This document shows, in pieces, positions 23,373 through 36,138 of a DNA stretch of 64,000 bases (positions are counted from its first letter, which is position 1; the number at the start of each line of letters is the position of its first letter). The DNA comes from Carnegiea gigantea (lineage: Eukaryota > Streptophyta > Magnoliopsida > Caryophyllales > Cactaceae), in the NCBI GenBank assembly GCA_029747015.1, contig JAKOGI010000056.1, positions 542,501-606,500 of the forward strand. The letters run 5' to 3'. The notes below the pieces were generated by a model. That model saw only the letters and a list, made by a program, of their open reading frames with translations. It did not search any database and was not told where the DNA came from. A program made the translations under genes and the position numbers.

Positions 23373-26300
23373 CCAAACAACAAACAAAGAGAGTTTTCTG
23401 TGTGAAATTCTGCAAATTGAATGGGGAAACATCTGCATATTCAACTTGCAACCAATTTTTCATTGGCGGAGGAGATTCTACAAGCCAATGGAAAGTTTTT
23501 GATGGGAAGTTCATGTTCAACCGAAGGGAAGAAGTCTAGTGGGAGCTCAAAAGCATGATTCTGCTCATTTGTGCATGGACCTAAACTCCCCTTCAGTATC
23601 GGAGGCACCGATAGCAGCATCGACGTTCGATTGGTTCTCTTATGGCTTGCCGTTGCAACTTCTAATAAGGCTCCTGCTCGTCCGGGTGGATTTAAAAAGG
23701 CGACACAACTGATGATATTCAGATACTGTATACTGTAAATGTGTATGTTCTTCTGAATTACTCTTCATATTTTGTCACTTAGGGTAGAGCCTTCATACAA
23801 TTTCTGTATCTAAACTACACCCAAAGTAAATGCAATCGATATTTTTTGGAATGTCATTGCATCTTACATCATTTGAGCAGGACCACGTGACAATCAGATT
23901 GTGGAATACAAATGTGAGAAGGCCTTTTTCCTGTAGCAATGAAATGGAGATGCGGTGACATGCAAGCATCTAAAAGCTGTAATGCCAGTCCAATATGTTC
24001 ATGAAACATGGGTGAAATGCAACGGCAGAAGCAGAGTTTTTATTTTGTGAAGAAATTATCAATATAGATTATCCACTAGTGAATATTGGTGCCATGATTA
24101 TCCAGTTATATTTTGCCATGTGTAAATCATTAAATTATTAGATGACTTTTCATCTTTTCTTTAAAGTAGAGATTCTCACAATTCTTTTCCTCCCTCCCTT
24201 TTGGTTGCAAAGAACAGATCTAAGCGTCTGAGAAAATTAATATTATGTCAACCTTTTCTGCATATGGTTTATCATTCCATCTTTTTAGGTGATTGATGTC
24301 TTTATCTTCTCATTGAATATTTCTAACACAACAAAACAAAAATAGGAAAAATTACACCTCCATAAAAGTTCATAATTAGTCCATATCATTCAGTACTCTA
24401 ATCTCAAGGGTTCAAAATTTAAATTTCAATTGAAATTGCGGTTTCAGTCACTATATCGTAATTACATTCCTTATCATAAATGTCATGGGTTAGAATATGA
24501 TTCACTCACCTTAATTCGAATCCTTTCTAATATGGTCCTTTTGTTGCGAAGCGATTACATTTTTGAATTGATGCTGTAAATTAAGCAATATACTTGTACT
24601 TAAAATATTTCTAATGTCTCAGAGCCGAAAGTTCAACAATAAATAGTTGAAACAGATTATAATATATCGATAAGCTCGCTCGAGATAGATTAAATCAAGC
24701 CACTAGTCATTCCATTACATAAAGAACAAATGGATGAAGCACAATGTGGGTCATATTCAAACATTCAACTAAGAAGACAGGAAAAATGAGGACTATTGCT
24801 TAGATTTCTTTTGATGGGATGAACATCCACAATTATTAACAAATAAAGCTGAAAAGCAGGGTGAGATGGGTAGGAAGCAAAAGCAGAACAGAAGAAAAGC
24901 TAGCCAAATTGTTGAGGTTATGTGATTAACTTTAGGGTCAATAAGAAATAAAATAGAGATAAGAATCTCATGCAGAAAGTGGAAAAGGTCATGCAACATT
25001 ATTAACGTACCCCTAGGGCTGAATTTCATGGGGCCCAAATCTTATTTTTTGAGGTTCATGCAATTAACCTAGCACTAGCAGTGGCCAAATTTGCAGAAAA
25101 AGATGAATGATGTTTGCATAATTCTTCTTTTATCTCTCTCGAATTATTATTTTTTGGGTTAATATATTTAACATAGTTTTGTTTTTATCAGTCATTTGAT
25201 TCAGAAACAGATCGGATTAAGTTCAAATTGGATCATATTTCAGGTTATGTGATATTTCAGTTTGGGTCGGATGAACTTCAATTCGGATGGACTAATTTTT
25301 GCTCCAATACACTTATCATGTAAAAATAAGTAACCTTATAAAAAATTTCATGTCAGCTCAATTTAAATTTTGAATTTATTTTCCAATGAGTGTTTTAAAT
25401 GTCAAGTTAAGTATTGATCTGAGCTATTCAATCCAGATTTCGTACATAGAACCAGTTTTGACAGGTCTGTTTTATCTTGAAGGTGGTTGACTGACCCCTA
25501 GTGTAGCTAACTGGTCGGCCACTGTGCGTGGCGCTTTTCTGGTTTTTCTACGTTCACACCTGGCACTCAGGAAGCAGAGATTGAGGTGTGTTTAAAACTC
25601 ATGTTCACACTTGGCACTCAGAAAAGGATAGAATGTACTGTGATTCAATTGATGGTGTTTAATTAACTTGCAAAATATCACATCTTTGGGAGGACTTTCA
25701 GAGTCAAGCCCCTAGACTGGACATAAAGCAAATCATACGAAAAGTTTTTTGTCTGCTATTTAAGATTTGATTATGGAGGTGATCATATTTAGTTGAAAAT
25801 TGAGTTATCTCAAATAGATGAGTTTTAAAAATTAGCTTTCTTATAAAAAAAATAAAATGAAGGTGTTATATATGTGAACGCTTGAAATTATTTCTTGATG
25901 ACTAGGAGGACAATACATTAGCTAAATGTATGATTAACAGAGTTTATAAGTTGGGTGGCAATCACCGTCAAACTATATTGAGATTAAGTTATAACTCGTA
26001 TATTGTGATCACTCACAATCAAAATTATTTAGATACAACAGACTATGTTCAATATAGCTAATGATTTGATGGAATAGAAAATTAAGTCTCGTTCACACGT
26101 AAAACTATTAGGTCTATTACCTATCACAAAAAAGAAAATAAATGTGTCCTTTGAACTACAAAGAATACAAAAATGTTAGGACTTTAAATTAGTATCTATT
26201 CTTTTCAAGTAAAAAGAGCAGTTAAAAGCAGATAGAATACATAATGGAATAAGTTGGACAAAATTGGGAGGCGTTGAAAGAACTGGTGAGGCTATAAATA

Positions 26301-26379
26301 AACTTCGCGAAGAACTAAAATAAGTTTAGAGGAAATTGGCAAGGAGCTATTGAAGTGAAAAATAACAGGTGCTTAGTAG

Positions 26380-26380
<1 letters not shown>
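23373..26380. other. 3' flank and intergenic DNA
   Basis: The first few hundred bases are the likely 3' UTR of the EEP gene. The rest is AT-rich with no supportable exon. A short direct repeat, GTTCACAC(C/T)TGGCACTCAG, occurs near 25551 and 25603. Confidence 0.5.

Positions 26381-26432
<52 letters not shown>
26381..26432. repeat. (TA)n microsatellite
   Basis: About 52 bases of pure TA dinucleotide in intergenic DNA. Confidence 0.97.
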
Positions 26433-26434
<2 letters not shown>

Positions 26435-26866
26435 TTAAGAGACATTCTAATAGTTAGAAATGCCAACCCATTTCATCAGTAACAACTTTAAAGAGTCAGA
26501 ACTTCATTAGCCGGTCACAACGGTCTAGATTTAATTTGTTTTGCGACCACATCCTAATACAAGACAAAAGAAGTAATTTTTAAAATTATTATTATTAACT
26601 TATTTAACCATAATGAACTTATATCATACGTCTGATTTATGTAAATATAATGAACTTACATCATACGTCTCACAAAACAAAAATGGCTAACTTAGGCATT
26701 GTTTCTTTTTTTTTTTTTTTTTCGGGCATTGAAAAATTTGGCATTGTCTCTGAGACTGGGAAAGTGGTAAACTTGAGGTGGTTGGTTGGGACCCTAAACC
26801 CGAATAAAATCAATATATCAATCCGGATAGCTTGGGCCCAAATTCAATTACAGTGTGAATTCAAGC

Positions 26867-27026
26867 CCACGTCACCCACCATCTCTTTCTTGGCGGGTCC
26901 CACCACCTTCCAAACTGAATAAACCAAAACAATTAATTAATTATTAATTAAACAAACAGCGACAAATCACTCGCCGTGGAAGCTCCACCTTGAATTTCCT
27001 CACAATCTCCGTATTTCCACGTCACC
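26867..27026 (+). promoter_or_regulatory. Two CCACGTCACC elements upstream of the NAC gene
   Basis: The decamer CCACGTCACC occurs at 26867-26876 and 27017-27026, and TACGTGTCAC follows at 27064-27073. All carry an ACGT core of the type bound by plant bZIP factors. CCACGTCA also forms the core of the plant unfolded-protein-response element II. The sites lie 400-600 bases before the TATA box. Binding is inferred. Confidence 0.4.
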
Positions 27027-27447
27027 TACCTCAGGTCCCACAACTTCCACTGATCTGCGATCCTACGTGTCACTACTCCATTGGCTGGCTGACTCTTCTC
27101 CTCCCTTCCAGCTTCCTCATAACGCTTCCTAACTGACCCTTTTACCCTTCAACCTTGCCCTTACTACCACCTGTGTTAGTTCTCTGTGCGAAAGCAGCAT
27201 GGGATCAGCGACTCACAGTTAGGGGTAAAACGGGATGTTTTGGCGAAAATGTTAACGCGGCTGTGTACGCGGGATATCCGAGGGGGCTCCCCAGGTATTA
27301 TTTATTGGCCTTGGTTTTCTCCTTCGTTTCACTTTATTCACCTGTGGAAGCAATCTCACCCACTCTCTCTCTGTGTGTCTTTCTTGCGCAGCTTCTTGCT
27401 CCCTTCATACCCAGAAAAATTTCTGTTCTGAATCACCCTCTTCACAC

Positions 27448-27454
27448 TATAAAA
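27448..27454 (+). promoter_or_regulatory. TATA box of the NAC gene
   Basis: TATAAAA lies about 172 bases before the NAC ATG, followed by an A-rich and GA-rich leader. Two minimal upstream open frames, at 27523-27534 and 27531-27539, lie in the leader. Confidence 0.55.
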
Positions 27455-27625
27455 CCCACAAAAATCCAGTGAAAAAGCGAGAGGAATACAGAATCCCAGA
27501 AAAGTCTTACCCTTGTTCTTTCATGTTTCAATGATTTAGGTTAGTCTTTGATCGGTAGATTTGGTAAAGCTTGAATTTTGCTTGAGGGAACAAGAAAAAG
27601 AAGGGGAAAAAGAAAGAGGAAAAAA

Positions 27626-30600
27626 ATGGGGTCTTTGGCTCTGCCCTTTGCGAATTTGCCACTTGGATTTAGGTTTAAACCCACAGATGTGGAGCTCATT
27701 GATCATTATCTCCGGTTGAAGATTAATGGCAAGGATGATGATGTTGCCTGCATTACTGAAGTTGATATCTGCAAAGTTGAGCCATGGGATCTGCCCGGTA
27801 AAATTTCATTTGATTGTATTGTGAATTTGTATGTCTTTCTCTCTTTTTGCTTCTTTGATAATGATTTATGATGTTTTGCCAATGTTTTGATGTGGTGCTT
27901 GCCATGAATTAAGGTGGAAATTTGTGGGTTTTGGTTGAAAAATGAGGGGTGATTGATTTATTTCAAGCGTTGGTTCCTGAGAATAATTAAATTCAAGGGG
28001 TTAACCCTAATCATGCTTTTAGTTTATTAGGTTTTGGTTAATGATTGTTCATTTCATGATCTGGGTTAATCTGTGTAATGGGCAATTAGGGCTTTCTATC
28101 TGCTTTTGTTTTGTTGACTTGGTCGAATTTTCTGAATACTCTCCTACTATCAATAATTGGGTGATGAATTTTGTAAGGATTTGAACAGTTGTGAAGCTTT
28201 TGTTGGTTTTTGCCCTTGTTGATCATCAATACAAGAGACATGGTGTCATTCTTGCTTGATATTGTTCCATATTGTAAAGAGTCTTCTTACAAAACCTTTT
28301 TGTTGGCATCTGTTTCTCATCTTGACGTGTTCAGGCTTATCAGCTATCAAAACCAATGACCATGAGTGGTTCTTCTTTTGCCCTCGAGACCGTAAGTATC
28401 CCAATGGGCATAGGTCCAACCGTGCCACTGAAGCTGGTTACTGGAAGGCCACTGGTAAAGACAGGACAATCAAGTCAAGGAAAATGGGTTTGATTGGAAT
28501 GAAGAAGACCCTTGTCTTCTATACTGGAAGAGCTCCCAAGGGGCAGCGAACCAATTGGGTCATTCATGAGTATCGCACAACGCTTGAGGAGCTTGATGGC
28601 ACACACTCTGGCCAGGTATATCCCTGTTGTTTATGCCCGTGTTTTGTACTTGTTAATCGTCCCTTGTATCTAGTTGAATGATTAGGAGAGGACTAAAGCT
28701 TACTACTTGGTTGGTTACCTAGTGGAAGTCATGGGTAACCTTTGAGTGATTTGTTTCTGCTCCTTGTGTGAACTCATCAGTCATTTTGGGGGGATGTCAA
28801 GTTAGCTTCTTACCGAGACTGTTTGAGGGTTGAAGCCTTCTTGAAAGATGTCTGTATAAGGGCACCTGTGATGTCTTGGCGTGACTACCATGTTATGGTT
28901 CTTACATTTCAACTAATTATTGCTATGTTACGACTCTGGACTTTTACGCAATGAAAATTGCACTTACATGGGTTTGAAATAGGAAAACAAAACTACAGGA
29001 AGATATTAAAACATATTATGATTGCATATTTCCATGCATTATCGCTTGTACTTTCAAACCATTTCTCTTGGTAAGTGGATAATATATGATATGACAAAAT
29101 AAATGCTCAAATTCTTATCTTGCTGTAGCTCGTATTTTTATCTCCAGTTCGCTCAAGATCCCTAGAAGTAGATTAGGACTTAGGCCCTGTTTTATTTCGT
29201 GTTGTTTAGGATTTAGCTAAGAGTTTACATCTCCGTACAGCTTCTTACACCTTCCTGCATCTCCTTACATCTCCTTCCATCTTCATACATCTTCTTACAT
29301 CTCATAGATTTTCTATAACATTTATTTATTTTAATTACTGAAATATGTATATTTTTTTAATGATACTACCAATATACAAAATTTATAAATATCTTATAAA
29401 CACAACATTTACATAAACATAAAAACATAATATAACAACGTAAATTATATTTGAATTTTGACATGAAATATATATTATTATAGATGACCATACATTTATT
29501 TATATTTAAAATTATTTACTTAAAATAGGAATTTATTTGAAGAGTATTTTTTTAATTATACTTTGCTTATTCGATCAAACTAATGTTCATATAAAAAATT
29601 TTGGATAAAATTTTATTCACTAAATTATGGGGATTAATATATTTTATTGTTGTGTAATTAACTTAATTAATTGTTTATTTTTAATAAGTATATTATTTTA
29701 ATATTATTATTTTTCATCCAAAATGTTCAATGTAAAACAAATTATACTGTACAACTCTTCAACAATCCTTATAGCTCCTTACATCCATCCTTGCGGCTCC
29801 TTACATCTTCTTACAGCTCTTTACAGCTCCTTACATCTCCTTACATCTATCTGTCTAAAACGCGAAATAGAACAGGCCCTTATTGTTAACTTGCTCTGCA
29901 TCCTATGGCTTTCTGCTTTCTTCCCTTGTGGTTATTTGCGTTTTGCAAGAGCTAGTGTGACTTACTCTGCTTGAGTTTCATGTCCTGATCTTTGTAACAT
30001 AATGTGATTTTCTCTATGTATTTCTTTGCTACTTGTTATTATTAGTTATGTACACTTTTGATATGCATGTCAGATTAAATATGCAACGCTTTCAGTTGTA
30101 TTGACTTGGTTATCCGATAATTTCTTCCTTGTAGGCGGCTTTTGTTCTTTGTCGCTTGTTCAAGAAAGCTGATGATCTGAAGAATGACGAAAATGATGAT
30201 GTGTCAAACCCTGATGAAGTTGAACCAAACACTGCCTCTCCTAATGTAACTTCACATGAAGAGTTGGCATCAACCCCAGCAGCGCTTCAGCTGTCTTCAG
30301 CGTCCAATGGCCAAGCTGTGCAGCAAGCAATGATTGATGGCAATCTTGTTGTGAAAACTTCCGACAGTATGACATCTGAGACTGTATTGCCTGATCGTTC
30401 TCATAGCAGTAGTTATGGCCATCAACTTGTTGACTCCAAGGTGAACGTAGAAATGAACCATGAGGTAAATCATCTATTTTGAATGATCCTTATATGTTAA
30501 TATCTGCACTTATTGGAGTTTAGAGTATGATGATTAATCTTTGTTGCCATGTGTTGTCTGTTACTCGCAGGTTGATTCAGAAATCAATGAAGCTATGAAA

Positions 30601-32849
30601 AATATGTATGGTTCTCCTGAAAGTTACTTAACCTATCACCTAATGCATGGCGATGAGGGGCTTGGCGGCACTGGAACCCCTTTGAGTACAGATATTGGTG
30701 ACAGTCACAGTGGATTGCTATTGGAGGATGTCATCGAGGGCGATGCCATCTCTGAATTCCTTAATACTGTTATTATTGATCCTGAAGACACCTTTTGCAA
30801 GGGAGCTGTTAATCAAGGGGCAACATTTCTTGGAAGTGGAATGTGGAAGAATGATTCTAATGCATGGTTGAGTAATGAGGGTGGATCATGCAGCGGGTCT
30901 GATGTCGAGGTGGCTCAGGTGCAGGTAGGAAATATCTTCCTAGCTACAGTCAGTCATAGTGTTGAAAGTCAGAATGTCTGCCTGTCTGAGGGGACTTGGC
31001 CTCTGTGTCATTGCCTCGCTTGCTATTTCTCATAAATAAATGATAAAATGAGTGATAACTTATAATAGAGAAGGAATAGACTGGACTAAGAGCTAATAAT
31101 AAATGTTTAATTTTGGCAACAACCTAACAAGCTATGTTTATAGTTATGCATATTTTTGGTGCCAGGGGAAAAAATAAAAAAGAAAACATTACACCTATGA
31201 TCTGATTGAGCCCCAGGTTCAGTTCAGTGTGACCAATAATGTTACCTAACAGTATCAAAAGCCTTATGAGGGTCATGAAAGGACCAGTTCACCGATCGCA
31301 CGTGAAAGTCTGTGCTCTAAAATTTATGCCATTACTTGGGACTATGATATAGTTTGTTACTAAACACTACTTAATTACTTTGGTGGGCTTGCTGGACTTA
31401 GGCCCTGTTTGGCAATAGCAAACAGCTGTTAGCTATTAGCTGTTTGAGTTAGCTGTTTGTTGCAAAACTGTTTGGTAAAATTAGCTGTTTCTGATAAAGT
31501 TGTGAGACAAAAAGTTAATTCTTCGAAAAGCTCTTCCAAAAGCTCATGGAATTAGCCTTTTCAAATTAGCTTTTTGGACTCAAAAAGCTTTTCTAAAAAG
31601 CTCTTTCACCAAACACGGAGATTAGCTTTTTTACTAGGTCAAACAGCTAATTTTGATAAAAAAAAGCTCTTTTTGGCTAAAAAGCTCTTCAAAAAGTTGT
31701 TTGTCAAACTCCCCCTTAGTCTGTTGATGATAATTACATGCTCGAAGCGTGACAGGAAAATAAAATACTGCATGGGCAAAGTAGTGTGTCACACAGCACT
31801 TGTGTGTTGATTATTGTGAATGTTCACCTAATCATCCGAGACTGCCGTCTGAGTGTGTTTTAAGTCCAAATTGGTGCATGCCCCACAGCTAATTCCTGCT
31901 TGGATCATGACAAATTTTGTCGCGCCTTTGAATGGATTCACTGACGTTCTTGTTTATTGTACAGAATGATGTGGGGTCTGTTTGCTGCGTAACTTCTGAG
32001 AAGTACTATAATAAGCCGGGGGATAATGAGCACACCATACAGACTCAATTTTTTGCAGATGACGATGTATTTTCTGATGCTGCTATCGATCGGTTCTGCG
32101 AGTTGCCCATTGCTGGAGAGCCAATGTTTTATTTCCCACCTTCCGGAGCCTTTCATGGCAATTATCCACTGGCTGAAGATGAGAATCGCGGCGTTGGAAC
32201 TGGGATTAAAATTAGACCTCAAACTAGGAGAACGCTTCCACTGTCTCCAAACGTTGCGCAGCAGGGAACTGCACCTCGGAGAATTAAGTTACAGATGAGT
32301 TTGCAACCCCCAAGCATCAAGTCCGAAGAGAAGGATTCGTCAGAGACAACAATTACAGAGGAAGACAGCTCTTTGTCTCCTGAATTTGCTGAAATTGATT
32401 CGTCTACTGTCACTCGCGAGATCTTTTGTGTGACTGAACTTACTGAAAAGACTGCTTCTCCTAAAGAAACAGAGTCTTGCATGAACGATTGTGAAATTGT
32501 TCAATGTGGAACCAAGATAAGAACCCATCTTCGGAGATCTCAGCCTACTCCATGCTTTGTGGAGCAAGAAACTGTTCGGAGGAGACCCCGTCTGCAGCAG
32601 AGATTGGAGCTCCAAAGCTGCACATCGGAAGTCAGCTTATCTGAGCAAATTCATAAGAAGACCTCCAATGATAAAACTGATGGGGAGTCCTCTTCTGGTG
32701 AAGCCGATGGTGGATGTGATAAAAGGCTTAGTTCATGTAAGGGATGGAAGTCAGCTAGGTACATGATTAAGGTAGTTCTGGTTGCCATCTTGTTTATGGC
32801 CTTCATTGGCCTATGGAAGGCCCGGAACTCGACTCTATTTCCGGGCTGA
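27626..32849 (+). CDS. Membrane-tethered NAC transcription factor (NTL type), 5 exons
   Basis: NAC factors bind CACG-core DNA. The NTL subgroup is anchored in a membrane by a C-terminal helix and released under stress to enter the nucleus. Exons are 27626-27797, 28335-28615, 30135-30464, 30571-30924 and 31965-32849, giving 673 aa. The NAC domain fills residues 11-165: [19 protein letters not shown] (A), the VEPWDLPG step (B), [20 protein letters not shown] and [15 protein letters not shown] (C, D), then NWVIHEYR and FVLCRLFKK (E). The middle is acidic and serine-rich, as in activation regions. The C-terminus has a hydrophobic stretch, [18 protein letters not shown] (about 646-663), flanked by basic residues, with a short tail. 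Exon 4 could instead end at 30918, removing two residues. The NAC domain is split by two introns as usual. The first ATG in frame was used. Confidence 0.93.
29183..29879. mobile_element. PIF/Harbinger-like MITE in NAC intron 2
   Basis: A 697-base AT-rich element. It starts GGCCCTGTTTTATTTCGTGT and ends with a matching inverted terminus (CGCGAAATAGAACAGGCCC). TTA is present on both sides (29180-29182 and 29880-29882), the expected target duplication. Subterminal regions at both ends repeat TTACATCTCC and TTACAGCTCC phrases. No transposase is encoded. Confidence 0.8.
31401..31715. mobile_element. PIF/Harbinger-like MITE in NAC intron 4
   Basis: A 315-base element starting GGCCCTGTTTGGCAATAGCA and ending TTGTTTGTCAAACTCCCCC, flanked by TTA on both sides (31398-31400 and 31716-31718). 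It is rich in AGCTGTTTG and AAAAGCTCTT repeats, as in plant Tourist-like MITEs. It is separate in sequence from the intron 2 element but shares the first ten bases. Confidence 0.78.
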
Positions 32850-33135
32850 GTTTGTATACGGTAGACGCTCGTCGATTTTTAGGAAGTCCCTGGGGTTGAG
32901 GGCAATGTTTTTTGGATAGAGTCCAGCCTGCAGATGGGGTTATGGTTTAGGCTAACTACATATTAGAGTCGTAGTCTTAGCTTCCTTGATTATGCGCATG
33001 TGCGATAGACCTCTTTGGATCCCTTTTTGTATAGTTGTCATTGTTAGACAGCAGCTTATAATGTTTTTGCTTTTGTATGATCCATGTCTGTTAATGGAAA
33101 GTATTCTCATGCCCTCAATCTTGGATCAAAGACAC

Positions 33136-34031
33136 GGGCATGTTTAGTAAACGGCTGGTGCTCCGGACTTGTTAGCTATTTTAAACAACTATTTACATTA
33201 GCTATTTAAATCAACTATTTGTAGAAAAAGTATTTGACAACATTAGCTATTTTTAGAGAATATATTTGATAAAATTTCGTTTGTGACCACATTTCTCATT
33301 TAATACTGAATATTTTTGTAATTAGTTTGTCACTTATTTGTTTTTTATATGAATTAAATTTACATGATATGTACGAACTACCTTCACTCCTATAATCTTG
33401 TTTTATTACGAATTCTATCATATAGGAATTAAATATTCTTATTGATTTATACATGATTTATTTTCTTGATCTAATTTTCTTTTCAATCTAAATAAAAGTG
33501 ATGTGATGTCTAGGGAATAACACTTGTTCTGTTGTTCACTTAGATAAATTTTTCTTGATTATTAGTTTAACTTTCTTTTAATATGTATTGATTTTTTTTT
33601 TTTGGTGGAGTGGGTCAATTGAGAATTCAAATTTATATTACATGTAATATTACTATATAAATTAACAAGAGTTAGTGACTATGTTTTATCGATCCTAAGT
33701 AAAATTATAAAAGTATAGGGTACTGTGAATCATTATCCAATTTGAATTTGAAGATGGATGTTAAAACTTACAAGAGGGATGACAAGAGAAATATATGAAT
33801 TTTATCTATATTATGTAATCAATGGCATTTTAGTCTTTTATATTAAAAATTCAAACAACTAACTTGAAAATGCTACAAATTTTAACTTTTTAGAAAACAA
33901 CTTTTTAAGGTGAAAAAAACAATTCAAAAAGCATTCACTAAATAACGCAAATACTTGTTTAACTTAGTCAACAATCAAAACCACCCCAAAAAGCTATTTT
34001 TGAGCGAAAAGCAATATATCAAACACTCCCC
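33136..34031. mobile_element. MITE-like element downstream of the NAC gene
   Basis: Starts GGGCATGTTTAGTAAAC and ends with an imperfect inverted counterpart (ATATCAAACACTCCCC). It is AT-rich, non-coding and 896 bases long. Subterminal TTAGCTATTT and AAAAAGCTATTTTT phrases resemble those of the 31401-31715 element. No clear TSD. Confidence 0.5.
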
Positions 34032-34264
34032 AAACTGTGAGCAATCTTCAGCCATAAGCTAAAGCTCCATTGCGGCACAAGTTCGACTATGTTTGCAAAA
34101 ACTGGATCTGGATGTACCACTTTTTAGAGCAATTGCTATGGGAATTTCAAATTTTGAAAATCGCTCTGTTATATGAACTAAAATTTTATCTTTCAAAACT
34201 TACATTCCTTCATCTTTTTAACCCATACAACTGTAATTTGAATTGTCTAATAAAATATTTGTTA

Positions 34265-34870
34265 TGAACCGACCACATAACATACAAAACCCCATGGGTT
34301 GGAAGGCATGCCCCTGCTGCGATTGCTCATTGCTACTTCATTCGATGAGGGGTTTCCCATACAATAGAATACTAAACAATACAAGGCCTTGCTTTGGGGC
34401 CTATTTTTGGATTGAAAACAAGGTCCTAAGGGCCTGTTCTTTTCATTGGTCTTTTCCAGTTTATCAAATTCAATTTAGTTCAACCTATTTCAAAAAAATA
34501 TCAACTTCAATCCGCTTCAGTCCATTTCAACCAATTTCAACCCACATTTTTCAAAATTTTATTTTCACTATTTTAACCAACTTCAAGAAATATACCAACT
34601 TCAATCTACTTCAACCCACTTCGATAAAAAATATCAATTTCAACCCACTTCAACCTATCTCAACTAACTTCACCTTTTTACCAACCCCAATTTACCAACG
34701 AAAAGAACAGACCCTGAATGTTGACGGATATATTTAGTATTCAATCATAAATGACATAGATGGGGTTTTGCTCATGCAATTGGATACTAAAAGATATTAA
34801 GGCCTTCCTTTGAGGCCTACTTTAATTTAGACCGAAAGCAAGGTCCTAAATTTTAATGGATATTGAATCG
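34265..34870. repeat. Imperfect tandem duplication, first copy split by a MITE
   Basis: The phrase AAGGCCTT(G/C)CTTTG(G/A)GGCCTA followed by a diverged stretch and CAAGGTCCTAA occurs at about 34383-34429 and again at about 34799-34848. The first copy continues after the MITE at 34430-34714 and the second copy is uninterrupted, so it serves as an empty-site reference. Confidence 0.6.
34430..34714. mobile_element. MITE with GGGCCTGTTCTTTTC termini
   Basis: A 285-base element with inverted termini of about 21 bases: GGGCCTGTTCTTTTCATTGG on the left, and on the right ACCAACGAAAAGAACAGACCC. The inside is an array of CAACTTCAATC(C/T)-type repeats without coding potential. Flanks are TAA on the left and TGA on the right, close to the 3-base target duplication of Harbinger-type elements. 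Confidence 0.75.
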
Positions 34871-35832
34871 ATTGTTATTGTTTAATAATAAATAAATGCT
34901 ACTAAATGGTATTGAATGGTCCAAATGATGTTGACGAAAACATAATTAAGGTAATTCCAATTACTATTGCATAGTTTAAAAACATTAATGTTATCAAATT
35001 GTATTAAATGCTACTAAACAATATTGAATTGTGTTGAGTTTTACTAAATGATATCAATATTAAAAATATGTACCAAAAGTTGAAAGAGAACAAACCCTTA
35101 TATTTGTTGGCTTTTGTCTTCTCCTCGTTTTAATTGAAGCTATATGTTTCTACTTTCTAGTGTTCACTTCAAGTCTTTGTGTGTGTGACCATGCTTTTAG
35201 TGATTCAGATTATCATTGTGTCAGTTTCATTTGAAAATTGTTTTCTTTGAACCTTGTGTTAAAGTCGATGGTCTTGCCTTTTTGTTTTACCTTTGGAATT
35301 TCACATTATGTTTCGACATTGAATAATATTATTAAGTGTGCATTACAATCGAAGTAAGAAATCCTTATGTCAAACACATGTCTATTGATTTATGTCTTAT
35401 AAGTTGTAACATCATATAAATGTGAAAATGATGTGCTAACATTTTTTTTTTCTTTCTTGCCACTTCCCCCACCCCCAACCCCCTACAGACGGAGATTGAT
35501 GTTAATTTGTTATCTGGGACATATCTAATTTTTTAAAACCCGTTGACATAAATAGAGAGTTTATTTATCATGAGAAAAAGATAAAGTAATTTCTGCAATT
35601 ATTTGATTCGAACATATATCCACAATAATTTTTAATGTGGATTTCACTCTAATGAGATTTGAGAAGATTTAGATGTAAATAGTTTTATCCTTGTAAATAT
35701 TTTCGCTATTCGAATTTGAACATGCAAAATTTCAAATTAAACAATATTTGTGCATTTTAAGAAGGAATGTCTTCAATAGTAATGATTAAAAAGGACTAAG
35801 GAATTCGTGATATATGAGACAATAATCATCAT
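34871..35832. other. AT-rich intergenic DNA
   Basis: Low-complexity phrases of the TACTAAATGGTATTGAATGG type run from about 34880 to 35060. A possible TIR remnant (GAGAACAAACCCTTA) lies near 35086. No gene is supported. Confidence 0.4.
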
Positions 35833-36138
35833 TGTTAGACAAATAGGACTGACCCGGAATGCGGAATTATCTGTCAGGAATAGCTCACGTTGATCTAGAT
35901 GTGAGGCAGCTACTAGAGTCACGCTTAGGGTGTCCACGACCTAAACCCAAAGCCCAGCAACGACAGTAGGCAGCCGTAAGGGAAGGGGAAGAGAGTGTGA
36001 GAGATTTTTGTCTTATACATGTGTTCTTTGTGGCTGACCCCCAAAACCTCCTTTTATAGGTTATGGGGGGCAGCGAGGATTGTTGCCCTAGGCAATACTT
36101 AGTGGCCGTCGGGCCTAACTAAATAGGTCTGGTTAACA
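35833..36138 (-). repeat. 3' LTR of the decayed copia element (left side)
   Basis: 306 bases, TG...CA ends. It is shorter than its partner by about 85 bases because one internal block is absent. Confidence 0.93.

Noticed and set aside
27155..27472. Open frame of 105 codons upstream of the NAC gene
   Set aside because: It overlaps the promoter and TATA box and begins at a non-ATG codon. Two frames are open over the same stretch, as expected by chance in GC-richer DNA.
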